This document shows, one piece after another, positions 39,379-48,988 of a DNA stretch of 64,000 bases. The notes under the pieces are model-generated. The model was not told the DNA's origin and did not search any database. It worked only from the letters and a program-made list of their open reading frames with translations. Numbering within the stretch: the first letter of the stretch is position 1; each line of letters starts with the position of its first letter. Origin of the DNA: Methanobacteriaceae archaeon (lineage in GTDB: Archaea > Methanobacteriota > Methanobacteria > Methanobacteriales > Methanobacteriaceae). Where the stretch lies: positions 326,001 to 390,000 of the forward strand of contig JACBOA010000001.1 in assembly GCA_013403005.1 (NCBI GenBank). Reading direction: 5' to 3'. A program made the translations under genes and the position numbers.

Positions 39379-39897
39379 TTAACTAATTTTCAAGGTTTTT
39401 AGGATGGTATTGTATGCTTCTTCTGTAGCATTAACTGCCCAGGGTGGGCTGATGTATTCTAAATAAATGTAAAACTCGTTATTTTCCATGATGGTTGTTT
39501 TATGTGCAACATTTTTCCCATAACTTGCTATTTGAATATGGGTAAGATTAGCTACTCCCACAGAAACTGTTGAGGGACTGCTGGTGTTCATAGCAATGTT
39601 TGATTTAGTAGGTAAATTGAATGTACCAATTGCCTTCTGTTCCTTTTGTAGAATAATATAAGCGGTTTCATCAGTTCCGTTGCCTGAAGGGAAATTTTTC
39701 TTAAAGGTGACTTCTGAATACAAACTGTTGTTGGAGAAATTTCCCACAATATGGTCTTGTGACCAGTCTTTAGGATATTCAAATGATATTTGGCCATTTT
39801 GAAATGTATTATTCCCTGAAAAGGCAGTAATTATAACTGATATCATTATTATTACTAATACCACTATAACTCCCAAGATCAGGTCTTTTTTTTCCAT
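39379..39897 (-). CDS. Membrane-anchored secreted protein, PsbP-like
   Basis: 172 residues. One N-terminal helix at about 6-28 (ILGVIVVLVIIMISVII), then an outside beta-rich domain with FQNGQISFEYPKDWSQ and a C-terminal ATEEAYNTILKTLKIS. The ISFEYPKDW pattern is a feature of PsbP-like/DUF1795-type exported domains in methanogens. Ligand unknown. Several Asn-x-Ser/Thr sites suggest glycosylation. Confidence 0.6.
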   Translation of the reverse strand: MEKKDLILGVIVVLVIIMISVIITAFSGNNTFQNGQISFEYPKDWSQDHIVGNFSNNSLYSEVTFKKNFPSGNGTDETAYIILQKEQKAIGTFNLPTKSNIAMNTSSPSTVSVGVANLTHIQIASYGKNVAHKTTIMENNEFYIYLEYISPPWAVNATEEAYNTILKTLKIS

Positions 39898-40085
39898 GTT
39901 ATCACATCTTTTTTATTGGTTTCCTCTACGGAAATACATTTAGTATGGGAATACATTTTGTATGAGTATAAAAAAACTTCATTATCGGTTTTTTACATAA
40001 ACTCAAATAAGAGAATAAACATAATATATCCAGAAAGCTTAGTTAAAAAAAGTTGCTTTGCCTTTATTTTAGAGGATCTTAATGA

Positions 40086-43000
40086 ATGGGTGATGGTTTG
40101 CATAGAGGAAAAATCCTCGTGGTAGAGGATGATGCCATAGAAGCCATGGATCTTAAACGTACTCTGGAATCTTTTGGATATGAAGTTCCTTATGTAGCTT
40201 CTCGTGGTGATGATGCTGTAGAAAAGGCTGCAGAGGTCATGCCGGATCTTATTTTAATGGACATAGTTTTAAAAGGAGAGATAAATGGTATTGAAGCGGC
40301 ATTTAAAATTAAAAATCTCAATATACCATTAATTTTTTTAACAGCTCATTCTGAAGATGCCACGGTCCAGAAGGCAAAACTAACAGAGCCTTATGGATAT
40401 ATAATCAAACCCTTCGATTCTTCTGAACTTAGATATTCCATAGAACTGGCTCTTTATAAAAATAAGATGGAGAAAAATCTCAAAGTTCGTGAAAGGCTTT
40501 TAAACTCAATAATCAATGATTCACCAATTTTACAATTTGTAATTGATAAAAATCATCATGTTCTCTACTGGAATGAGGCCCTTGCATCCTACAGTGGTAT
40601 TTCTGCAGAAGAGATTGTAGGCACTGATGAGCACTGGAGGGCATTTTACAGTGAAAAAAGACCATGCTTGGCTGATCTAATGGTTGAAGAGGATTTTATC
40701 TCTATAGATAAGTGGTATGGGGGAAAATACCAGGAATCTGAACATTTAAAAAATGCTTTTGAAGTTGAAGATTTTTTCCCTTCATTGGGGAAAAATGGGA
40801 AATGGTTGCATTTCACCGCTGCTACAATTAAAGATGATAGTGGAGAGGTGATTGGAGCATTAGAAACACTTGAAGACATTACTGAACGCAAAAATGCGGA
40901 AAAAACAGTCAAAGATCAATATAATTTCCTTCAAAATTTAATAGACACTATACCTTACCCCGTATTTTACAAGGACACAAATTACAAATATATAGGCTGT
41001 AACAAGGCATTTGAAGACTTTATAGGGTTCCGAAAAGAAGAAATAATTGGAAAGACGGTCTATGAGGTTGCACCTAAAGAATTAGCTGATAAATATCACA
41101 AAAAAGATAAGGAACTATTTGATAACCCAAGTTCGCAATCCTATGAGGCCCCAGTTCAATATGCTGACGGTTCCAAACACATTGTGCTTTTCAATAAATC
41201 TACCTTTAATGATGATCAGGGACAAATTGCAGGTTTAATTGGATTAATGGTTGACATCACTGAACAAAAAAAAGCAGAAAAACAACTCTTAGAAAGTGAA
41301 GAAAAGTTCAGGGAAATTTTTAACAACGCTAATGATGCATTCTACCTGCTTAAAGTCACTGATAAAGGTGCAAATGAAAAATTTGCCGAAGTAAATGAGG
41401 TTGCCAGCCAAATGTTGGGTTATTTAGTAGATGAACTTCTGAAAATGTCACCTAATGATATAGATGCTTCAGATTCTAGTCGTATGTTTGATAACTGGCA
41501 AAAACTTCTCAATAAGGGCACTGCGATTTTCGAAACTGTTCACAAAACTAAAAATGGGAAAGAGATACCTGTTGAGATTAACGGACGACTCTTTGACATT
41601 AAGGGTGAAAAAACACTTTTTGCAATAGCCCGAGATATAAGCGAACGTAAATTAGCAGAAAAAGCACTTGAAAATTCTGAAGCAGAGTATAAGGCTATTT
41701 TTGAGAATATAAAAAGTGCGGTGGCAGTTTATGAATCAGTTAATAATGGTTCTGATTTTATTTTTAAAGACTTCAATCAAGCTGCAGAGGAAATTGAACA
41801 AATAAAAAAGGAATCAGTATTGGGTAAGAGAGTTACTGAAGTATTCCCTGGTATTAAGGAATATGGGCTTTTTGAAGTGTTTCAAAGGGTTTGGAAAACT
41901 GGAATTCCGGAAAAACACCCGGTTTCAATGTATAAGGATGAGCGGATAGAAGGCTGGAGGGAAAATTATGTTTACAAACTCCCTTCTGGAGATTTAGTTG
42001 CAGTTTACGATGATTTAACTGAAATCAAACAGTATGAAGAGGAACTTGAAAAGAATCAACTTCGATTGAGAAGTCTGGTGAGAATACTTCAGTACGAGGC
42101 AGAATCTGTACAGGATTTCCTGGATTATGCTCTGGAAGAGGCAATTAAATTAACAGAAAGTAAAATAGGATATATTTACCATTATTACGAGGATAGGGAA
42201 GAGTTCATCCTTAACACCTGGTCTGAGGGAGTTATGGATGAATGCAGTATCAAAGAAGCTCCTTCAGTTTACAAACTGAGTCAAACTGGTGTATGGGGTG
42301 AGGCAGTCCGTCAAAGAAAACCAATTATATTAAACGATTTTGAAGCACCCCATCCTCTTAAAAAGGGTTATCCTGAAGGTCATGCTCCGCTCCACAAGTT
42401 CATGACCATTCCAGTATTCAGTGGTGATAAAATTGTTGCAGTGGTGGGAGTGGCCAATAAAAAAACAGATTACACAGAAACAGATGTATTACAGCTGGAA
42501 CTTTTAATGGAATCTATATGGAAAGTTCTGGATAGTCAAAAGGCTGAAGAAGCTCTTAAAGAGTCTGAAGCCAGATACAGGGCTATTTTTGAAAACACTG
42601 GCACTGCTACTGCTATAAGTGAAGAAAACATGATTTTATCCCTGGTCAATGAAGAATTCGCCAAACTCACTGGATTTTCAAAGGATGAAATTCAAAACAA
42701 AATGCAGTGGACTGACTTTTTTGTGGAAGAAGAACTTTCCCGAATGAAAGAATACCATAAAATTCGCAGAACAGACCCGGGTTCAGTTCCCAGAAATTAT
42801 GAGAGCGTTTTAAAGGATAGGTGGGGTAACACAAAGGATGTTTATATGAGCGTGGCCATGTTACCTGGAACCAGGAAAAGTCTGGTTTCTGTTCTGGATA
42901 TCACTGAAAAGAAACAGTCAAATCGGAAACTTAAGCGTGAACTTAAAATTAACCAGGCTCTTGCTGAAATTTACGCACCTCTAATCTCACCCCTTACAAA

Positions 43001-44114
43001 TATTCAAGATATATCCATTGTTATCTTAAAGCAGGCTTTATCCATTTCAGGAAGTGAGCATGGTTTTGTAGCCACCATTGATCCCAAAAATCAGGATCTG
43101 GTAAATCAAACCTTAACCCGGATGATGCCCCAGTGTGAAGTATACAAGGATGGTAAAATACCTGAGGAGATAAGATTTCCCATTGGTCCGGATGGCCTAT
43201 ACTCTGGTCTCTGGGGGCACTGTTTAAATACCAAAGAAGGATTCTACACCAACGATGCTTCTCATCACACTTCAGCCAAAGGAGTCCCTAAGGGGCATGT
43301 TAAAATAGAGAAATTCCTTGCAGTTCCTGTTTTGATTAATGATGAACTGGTGGGGGAAATTGCCCTGGCCAATCCACCTGAAAAAGATTATTCTCGTCAT
43401 GATTTGAGAGCATTAAAAAGAATAGCAGAGTTTTTTGCCCTGGCAATTCAGCGTAAGAGATACGAAGAGCAAATAAACAAATCTCTAGACGAAAAAGACC
43501 TGTTAATTAGAGAAATACATCACCGTGTAAAAAATAACATGCAAATTATCTCCAGTATTCTTAATCTACAATCCTTTGCAGTAAGCGACCCCCAGCTTCT
43601 GGATATACTAAAACAGAATCAGAACCGTATTAAATCCATGGCCATGATCCATGAAAAACTTTATCAATCCCATAATCTAGTAAAGATAGACTTCGGTGAT
43701 TATCTTAGAAGCTTAACTGCGGATATCTATTACACCTATTCTATTACAGCAGAAGGTTTTGAAATGGATTTAGATTTTGAGCCTAATATTTTCTTAAATA
43801 TTGAAACATCCATTCCATGCGGACTAATTTACAGTGAATTACTCTCAAACTGTATAAAACATGCATATCCCGAGGGAGGTAAAGGTAAAATAAGTGCTGA
43901 GTTTAAGAGAGTAGGGGAAGACTTAATGCTTAGAGTTAGTGATGATGGTGTGGGTCTTCCCGATGAAATTGATTTTAGACATACCCAGTCTCTGGGACTA
44001 CAATTAGTAACTAGCCTTGTCAAACAGTTAGATGGGACTATTGAACTCGATAAAAGTCAGGGAACATCTTTCACAGTCAAGTTCCATGAACTGAAATATA
44101 AAGAAAGAATATAA
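40086..44114 (+). CDS. Hybrid sensor kinase: REC, five PAS, two GAF, HisKA_2
   Basis: 1342 residues, no membrane helix. Order: receiver (about 8-120; phospho-Asp in LILMDIVLKGEING), PAS about 135-275, PAS 285-400, PAS 405-525, PAS-like 535-650, GAF 660-815, PAS 820-945, GAF 960-1135, HisKA_2 from REIHHRVKNNMQIISSILN, then HATPase with YSELLSNCIKHAYPE and VSDDGVGLPDEID. It is cytoplasmic and could integrate redox or small-molecule signals. The receiver at the N-terminus is the reverse of normal hybrid order. ATG 40086 gives the start shown; the receiver sequence begins only 8 residues later. Confidence 0.9.
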   Translation: MGDGLHRGKILVVEDDAIEAMDLKRTLESFGYEVPYVASRGDDAVEKAAEVMPDLILMDIVLKGEINGIEAAFKIKNLNIPLIFLTAHSEDATVQKAKLTEPYGYIIKPFDSSELRYSIELALYKNKMEKNLKVRERLLNSIINDSPILQFVIDKNHHVLYWNEALASYSGISAEEIVGTDEHWRAFYSEKRPCLADLMVEEDFISIDKWYGGKYQESEHLKNAFEVEDFFPSLGKNGKWLHFTAATIKDDSGEVIGALETLEDITERKNAEKTVKDQYNFLQNLIDTIPYPVFYKDTNYKYIGCNKAFEDFIGFRKEEIIGKTVYEVAPKELADKYHKKDKELFDNPSSQSYEAPVQYADGSKHIVLFNKSTFNDDQGQIAGLIGLMVDITEQKKAEKQLLESEEKFREIFNNANDAFYLLKVTDKGANEKFAEVNEVASQMLGYLVDELLKMSPNDIDASDSSRMFDNWQKLLNKGTAIFETVHKTKNGKEIPVEINGRLFDIKGEKTLFAIARDISERKLAEKALENSEAEYKAIFENIKSAVAVYESVNNGSDFIFKDFNQAAEEIEQIKKESVLGKRVTEVFPGIKEYGLFEVFQRVWKTGIPEKHPVSMYKDERIEGWRENYVYKLPSGDLVAVYDDLTEIKQYEEELEKNQLRLRSLVRILQYEAESVQDFLDYALEEAIKLTESKIGYIYHYYEDREEFILNTWSEGVMDECSIKEAPSVYKLSQTGVWGEAVRQRKPIILNDFEAPHPLKKGYPEGHAPLHKFMTIPVFSGDKIVAVVGVANKKTDYTETDVLQLELLMESIWKVLDSQKAEEALKESEARYRAIFENTGTATAISEENMILSLVNEEFAKLTGFSKDEIQNKMQWTDFFVEEELSRMKEYHKIRRTDPGSVPRNYESVLKDRWGNTKDVYMSVAMLPGTRKSLVSVLDITEKKQSNRKLKRELKINQALAEIYAPLISPLTNIQDISIVILKQALSISGSEHGFVATIDPKNQDLVNQTLTRMMPQCEVYKDGKIPEEIRFPIGPDGLYSGLWGHCLNTKEGFYTNDASHHTSAKGVPKGHVKIEKFLAVPVLINDELVGEIALANPPEKDYSRHDLRALKRIAEFFALAIQRKRYEEQINKSLDEKDLLIREIHHRVKNNMQIISSILNLQSFAVSDPQLLDILKQNQNRIKSMAMIHEKLYQSHNLVKIDFGDYLRSLTADIYYTYSITAEGFEMDLDFEPNIFLNIETSIPCGLIYSELLSNCIKHAYPEGGKGKISAEFKRVGEDLMLRVSDDGVGLPDEIDFRHTQSLGLQLVTSLVKQLDGTIELDKSQGTSFTVKFHELKYKERI

Positions 44115-44127
44115 ATTTAACATTGAA

Positions 44128-44136
44128 TTTTTTTTT
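44128..44136 (+). terminator. Poly-T tract after the hybrid kinase
   Basis: A T9 run begins 14 bases after the kinase stop, a plausible transcription end in this AT-rich archaeon. Confidence 0.45.
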
Positions 44137-44157
44137 GCTTATTGTACCTTAGAGGCA

Positions 44158-44262
44158 ATGATTACTTCTAATTTTAACCAAGGAACTGAGTTTACAATTA
44201 AATTTAATGAATTAGTTATAGACTTGATATTGGTTATTTTTCCATATGTAAAGACTAATTAA
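44158..44262 (+). pseudogene. Remnant of a histidine-kinase HATPase C-terminus
   Basis: A 34-codon frame reads NQGTEFTIKFNEL at 44176-44214, matching the last HATPase strand of the functional kinase just upstream (SQGTSFTVKFHEL near 44055-44095). No kinase sequence precedes it, so only the 3' tail of a gene is left. The DNA of the two tails differs at many third positions, so it is not a recent copy. It suggests that a second, paralogous kinase gene once stood here and was deleted or merged by recombination. Confidence 0.6.
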
Positions 44263-44406
44263 TTTTTTATAAGTAAAAAAATTAAAGTTGTATAGTATCC
44301 AGAGAGAAAATAATAAATAAACTGCAATATACTGAAATTTATTAATATTCAAGTTTATAAATTAAATAAAGATCAATTGAATTAGAAAATTTTTCAATTT
44401 AATCCC

Positions 44407-44934
<528 letters not shown>

Positions 44935-44937
44935 ATA

Positions 44938-45084
<147 letters not shown>

Positions 45085-45097
45085 ATAACTTCTTCTA

Positions 45098-45120
45098 ATC
45101 CCCTGGAATTTGCAGGGGAT
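45098..45120 (+). terminator. Hairpin after rpl40e
   Basis: ATCCCCTG at 45098-45105 pairs perfectly with CAGGGGAT at 45113-45120 around a 7-base loop, 14 bases after the rpl40e stop. T-rich sequence starts near 45131. Archaeal termination depends mainly on the T tract, so the hairpin may be an RNA-stability or processing element instead. Confidence 0.55.
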
Positions 45121-45291
45121 AGAGGAAACACATCTTTTATTATTTCTTTTATTGTTTCACAGTATTAAGTGGTAATTAGGGATTAATTTTCTCTAATTAA
45201 ATATTATGTTATCTAACTATCAAAATCTTATTTGTAAACAATCAAACTGATTCTAGGTTAAAATTTTAGTTTATAATAATAGGTGTTTCGG

Positions 45292-46029
45292 ATGAAAGTG
45301 GAAGAATATCTAAAAGAATCTCTTAAGCATGGAAAAGTTCACCTCACCCTCTTAGACCCTGAGGATCAAGATCCAGAAAAAGCACTGGAAATAGCCACCG
45401 AAGCCGTTGCAGGAGGTTCTGATGGAATCATGTTGGGAGGATCCACCACAGACTCCCAGGAACTTAATGAAACCGCAAAAATTCTTCAAGAAAACCTTGA
45501 TGTTCCCATAATTCTCTTCCCAGGTAACACTACTGGGGTGAGTGCCTATGCTGATGCCATTTTTTTCATGAGCCTTTTAAACTCCAATAATCCCTACTGG
45601 ATTATCGGTGCCCAGGCTTTGGGAGCTCCGAAAATTAAAAAAATTGGCATAGAAACCATCCCCATGGGATATCTAATAGTGGAACCAGGAGAAACTGCAG
45701 GATGGGTGGGTGATGCTAAGTTAATCCCTCGCAGGAAGCCAGATATTGCGGTGGCCTATGCTATGGCTGCTGAATTCATGGGAATGCGGCTATTCTATTT
45801 GGAAGCAGGCTCTGGAGCTGGAGAGATCATTCCCAGTGAGATGATCCAGAAGGTTAAAATGTTCACCAATCACATAGTGGTGGTGGGCGGAGGTATCAGA
45901 ACTGGAGAATCTGCAAAAAAGGTGGCTCAGGCTGGTGCCGATATCATTGTTACCGGTACTGTGGTTGAGAACACCTCAAATATAAAAGAAAAGATTTCTG
46001 AGATTGTAGAAGGTATTAAATCAGTTTAG
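45292..46029 (+). CDS. Geranylgeranylglyceryl phosphate synthase
   Basis: 245 residues, TIM-barrel of the PcrB/GGGPS family: HLTLLDPEDQDPEKALE, GSDGIMLGGSTTD, VPIILFPGNTTGVS, YLEAGSGAGEIIP and VVVGGGIRTGESAKK, the phosphate-binding region. It makes the first ether bond of archaeal lipids from G1P and GGPP. It is group II by length. Start: AGGTG lies 6 bases before ATG 45292; the in-frame GTG at 45283 overlaps it. Confidence 0.95.
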   Translation: MKVEEYLKESLKHGKVHLTLLDPEDQDPEKALEIATEAVAGGSDGIMLGGSTTDSQELNETAKILQENLDVPIILFPGNTTGVSAYADAIFFMSLLNSNNPYWIIGAQALGAPKIKKIGIETIPMGYLIVEPGETAGWVGDAKLIPRRKPDIAVAYAMAAEFMGMRLFYLEAGSGAGEIIPSEMIQKVKMFTNHIVVVGGGIRTGESAKKVAQAGADIIVTGTVVENTSNIKEKISEIVEGIKSV

Positions 46030-46201
46030 ATAGCTCTTTTTTAAAATTTTTTCCTTTTTAGTAGATTCATATTTATTTTCAATTTATTTGATGTATAATT
46101 ATGTTCATCATCTTTTTCCTTCAGCACCTATAGCTCCCATACCCATAAATAGAAAAAATTATTTTTCTATAAAACCTAAACAAATATAGAGGTGAAAAAG
46201 T

Positions 46202-46879
46202 ATGTGCGAGTCAGATGGATATGATTTCATAAGTGATAAGTTAAAAGAACACCTTGATTTAGAAAAATCTCCAGTTGCCATTAAATTTGTTTTAAGAGAA
46301 GAAGACATTCCTAAAGGCATAGCCAAGGCAGATGGAAAAATGCGCCATTGTGAATTGGTGCAGAAAGCCAGTCATGGGGATGTTTTTTATGCCACAGCAG
46401 AAGAACAGATGTGTAAAGGCGGCTCAGCAGCTCTTGGTCTTGAAGAAGCACCAGAAAAGGTGAGAACAGGAGAATTTTACTATGGTCTGGGAAGGTTCTC
46501 CAGTATAGGATCAGCCAAAAAAACCATGGAATCCATACCTAAAATAGATAATATTATGTATGCCTTGATTTACGCTCCTCTGGAGAAGGCTAACTTTGAC
46601 CCAGATGTTATTTTAATCATAGCTAACCCTGCTCAGGCTATGAAAGTTTCTCAAGCCCTTGTTTACACCATGGGTGGAAGGGTGGAGGCAGATTTTGCTG
46701 GTATTCAATCAATATGTGCAGATGCTGTTGCAGGGCCATTCACACGCCGCAAACCTAATATAACCTTGGGTTGCAGTGGGTCCCGACAATACGCCGATAT
46801 AAAAGATGATGAGGTTATTATAGGCCTTACTGGTGAAAATATTGGATGCCTCATCAATGCACTGGAGAATATGAGTTAA
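46202..46879 (+). CDS. DUF169 family protein
   Basis: 225 residues. The family features KSPVAIKFVLREEDIPKG, MRHCELVQKASHGDVFYAT, EQMCKGGSAALGLEEAP and GCSGSRQYADIKDDEVIIG are present. The conserved Cys residues at about 49, 70, 176 and 194 suggest a metal or cofactor site. No reaction is known for DUF169. GAGGTGA lies 6-7 bases before ATG 46202. It is alone, with a clear poly-T end. Confidence 0.82.
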   Translation: MCESDGYDFISDKLKEHLDLEKSPVAIKFVLREEDIPKGIAKADGKMRHCELVQKASHGDVFYATAEEQMCKGGSAALGLEEAPEKVRTGEFYYGLGRFSSIGSAKKTMESIPKIDNIMYALIYAPLEKANFDPDVILIIANPAQAMKVSQALVYTMGGRVEADFAGIQSICADAVAGPFTRRKPNITLGCSGSRQYADIKDDEVIIGLTGENIGCLINALENMS

Positions 46880-46945
46880 AAAAATATCTCCAGCCTTTGT
46901 TTAAAAAAATATTTAATATTTTAATATTTAATATTTTAAAATCAC

Positions 46946-46971
46946 TTTTTTTTTTTTAATTATGTTTTTTT
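46946..46971 (+). terminator. Poly-T terminator after the DUF169 gene
   Basis: A T12 run (46946-46957) and a T7 run (46965-46971) lie 67 bases after the stop. Genes on both sides converge here, so this is a natural terminator. Confidence 0.5.
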
Positions 46972-47053
46972 CTTAAAATGCCATGATAATCTTGAGTATA
47001 ATCCTAAAAAAAGTCCGGAGTATTCAATTTAAAAGATTTAATTTCCATTCTAT

Positions 47054-47719
47054 TTATTCTAGATCCTTTAAAACCTTGAGATAATCGTTGTAGCGATTGA
47101 TATTTACTAGTTCCAATTCATTCTGTGCTTCTATCCCATACAATGAAACACCGTCAGCAACCATTCTTCTTAATATGGGATTAAGATTATCTTCTTCTCC
47201 ATGGAGGTAATGTTTTAAAAGTGAGGAACTACATGCGAAAGGCATTCCTAAGCCTCGGGCACTATTCAAGTATCCTGTTTTTCCACGGGAGAGAACTGAA
47301 ACTGTTTTATCTGGATCAGAACTATTTAAAAGATGATTAATCAAATTCTGCATGGTTTGAATGGTAACAGTGGGCTGGTCCCCGGCAAGGCAAAGACAGT
47401 AATTATATTCCGTGTTCAAAACACCGTTTAGAAGTGTTTGCGATAATTCAACATCCACATCTTGGTTTTCAATGATACGGAGTCTTGAGTCATTTATTTC
47501 CTCCAGTGCAGGGTATAACTCGTCCATAAAATGTCCAAGAACAACAATGCACTCCTTAACGTCTGTTTGAAGTGCTTTTTCTATGGTACAATTTATTATG
47601 GGTTTTTCATTAACTTTTAAAAGGAGTTTATGTTTTATTTCCATCCCCTTACTCTTAAGGTCTTCCCTCATTCGCCTGTTTTTACCGGCTGCAGTAATAA
47701 TGCCTGATACTCCTTTCAT
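47054..47719 (-). CDS. MobA/MocA-like nucleotidyltransferase
   Basis: 221 residues. The NTP_transf_3 fold begins with GIITAAGKNRRMREDL, the nucleotide loop, and has a metal-site Asp in YCLCLAGDQPTVT. The family transfers CMP or GMP to molybdopterin, or nucleotides to other acceptors. An unusual longer loop follows the GxxxRM motif. It is the last gene of a three-gene run after a Mur ligase (45 bases after the secreted protein gene), hinting at an envelope-precursor role rather than molybdenum cofactor synthesis. No other Mo-cofactor gene is nearby. Confidence 0.75.
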   Translation of the reverse strand: MKGVSGIITAAGKNRRMREDLKSKGMEIKHKLLLKVNEKPIINCTIEKALQTDVKECIVVLGHFMDELYPALEEINDSRLRIIENQDVDVELSQTLLNGVLNTEYNYCLCLAGDQPTVTIQTMQNLINHLLNSSDPDKTVSVLSRGKTGYLNSARGLGMPFACSSSLLKHYLHGEEDNLNPILRRMVADGVSLYGIEAQNELELVNINRYNDYLKVLKDLE

Positions 47720-47764
47720 GAGTTTAACACTCCCTAAAAGTAAGGGAAATGGAAGAATTAGTTT

Positions 47765-48949
47765 TTAACTGAGCTTTACTATTCTAGAGTAGATTACCAG
47801 TCCGGATCCACTTCCCTGGGTGTACATAATAATTTTTATAGGGTAATTCTGATTGTTGTATATTTTCACTCCTTGGGTGGGGCTGGTATCATAGGCTATG
47901 GCCAATTCTTCCCATCTGATTCCTATGGGTGTTGGTAATCCCGCAGCTGCGGTAGCACCTCTGATTGACCTGGCAGCAGGGCAAACTCCATGGACTGCAG
48001 ATCCACCAGTGGCATTAGGGTCAGGACAGGGATCAAAACCTATATTTTCTTTCCCATTGGAACCCGTTTTAGGAGGTATTATAGTACCGTTCCATGCTCG
48101 GGCAAATTGCATGGCATTGTAAGCCCGGGCCGCATCCCCATATTCGGGGTGAGAACCTAAAGACTCAGCATAACTCGCAGTCACATTTTCACTATGTGGG
48201 CCCATATAAGCCATAACTGGAGAACCCGAAGGATAATCTTTCATATAACTAACTACCGAATCTCCGAAAAAGGTTTTAATTTTGTCCGGGGGGACCTGGT
48301 TGCGGCCATCATTGAAACCTGCTAGGGAGTAATCAAGATTTATGTAATCTCCAACCTTGGCATTTTCATACCATTTTTTGGTAGTGGAAATGCTAACATA
48401 GTCATGGGGGATGGTTTCATTGTTAATATCCGATGATGATACTGTTTTTACTAGTTTACCATTTTTACCCCCTTCCCTGATTTCAAGACCTTTACTGGTT
48501 TTCACTCCCACGGTGTATCCAGTTTTAAAACCCCACACAAATGTTTGCGGAGGATTAACCACTAAATACTGCCCGTGCACGCTTAAAAAGCCAGGTCCTT
48601 CGAATCCCTGAGCTACTCCCTGATATGATATGCTGCCATTGGCTATCTGAGAGAGGGGTGTTTCCACTGCTCCAGTTAACAGTCCACTAATTATCTGAAT
48701 ATATTTGCCTTCCTGTAATAATTTATTTAAATAATCTGCATGATATAAAACAGGCACTTTCCTGATCTTACTGTCATCAACCACTTTCATGCCTGACACC
48801 ACAGTGTCTCCAATGGGCATTGATGTGATTTCTTCTGGCTTTTGAGGGGGATAATAACCTTCCACAGTGTTTCCAAAATAAAGAAAACCAACCATCATTA
48901 TGATTAAAACACCAAAGGCCAGTATCGGGTTTAACAATGATTTACGCAT
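47765..48949 (-). CDS. Secreted or membrane-anchored protein, VanW-like C-terminal region (tentative)
   Basis: 394 residues. One N-terminal helix at about 9-27 makes it exported and membrane-anchored. The mid-part has a beta-rich domain (QYLVVNPPQTFVWGFKTGYT). The C-terminal region VHGVCPAARSIRGATAAAGL, then KIYNNQNYPIKIIMY, follows the layout of the VanW domain (Gly-x-Cys, small helix, Asn-Pro-Ile strand) found in bacterial cell-wall proteins. That similarity is by eye only. It lies between the Mur ligase and the nucleotidyltransferase with short gaps, so a role at the pseudomurein wall is likely. Confidence 0.6.
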   Translation of the reverse strand: MRKSLLNPILAFGVLIIMMVGFLYFGNTVEGYYPPQKPEEITSMPIGDTVVSGMKVVDDSKIRKVPVLYHADYLNKLLQEGKYIQIISGLLTGAVETPLSQIANGSISYQGVAQGFEGPGFLSVHGQYLVVNPPQTFVWGFKTGYTVGVKTSKGLEIREGGKNGKLVKTVSSSDINNETIPHDYVSISTTKKWYENAKVGDYINLDYSLAGFNDGRNQVPPDKIKTFFGDSVVSYMKDYPSGSPVMAYMGPHSENVTASYAESLGSHPEYGDAARAYNAMQFARAWNGTIIPPKTGSNGKENIGFDPCPDPNATGGSAVHGVCPAARSIRGATAAAGLPTPIGIRWEELAIAYDTSPTQGVKIYNNQNYPIKIIMYTQGSGSGLVIYSRIVKLS

Positions 48950-48988
48950 TTTACATCCTCCAAATTGACATTATTATGGCTATAATTA

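Noticed and set aside
39916..40125. 69-residue plus-strand frame before the hybrid kinase
   Set aside because: It overlaps the kinase start in another frame, and lacks a ribosome-binding site.
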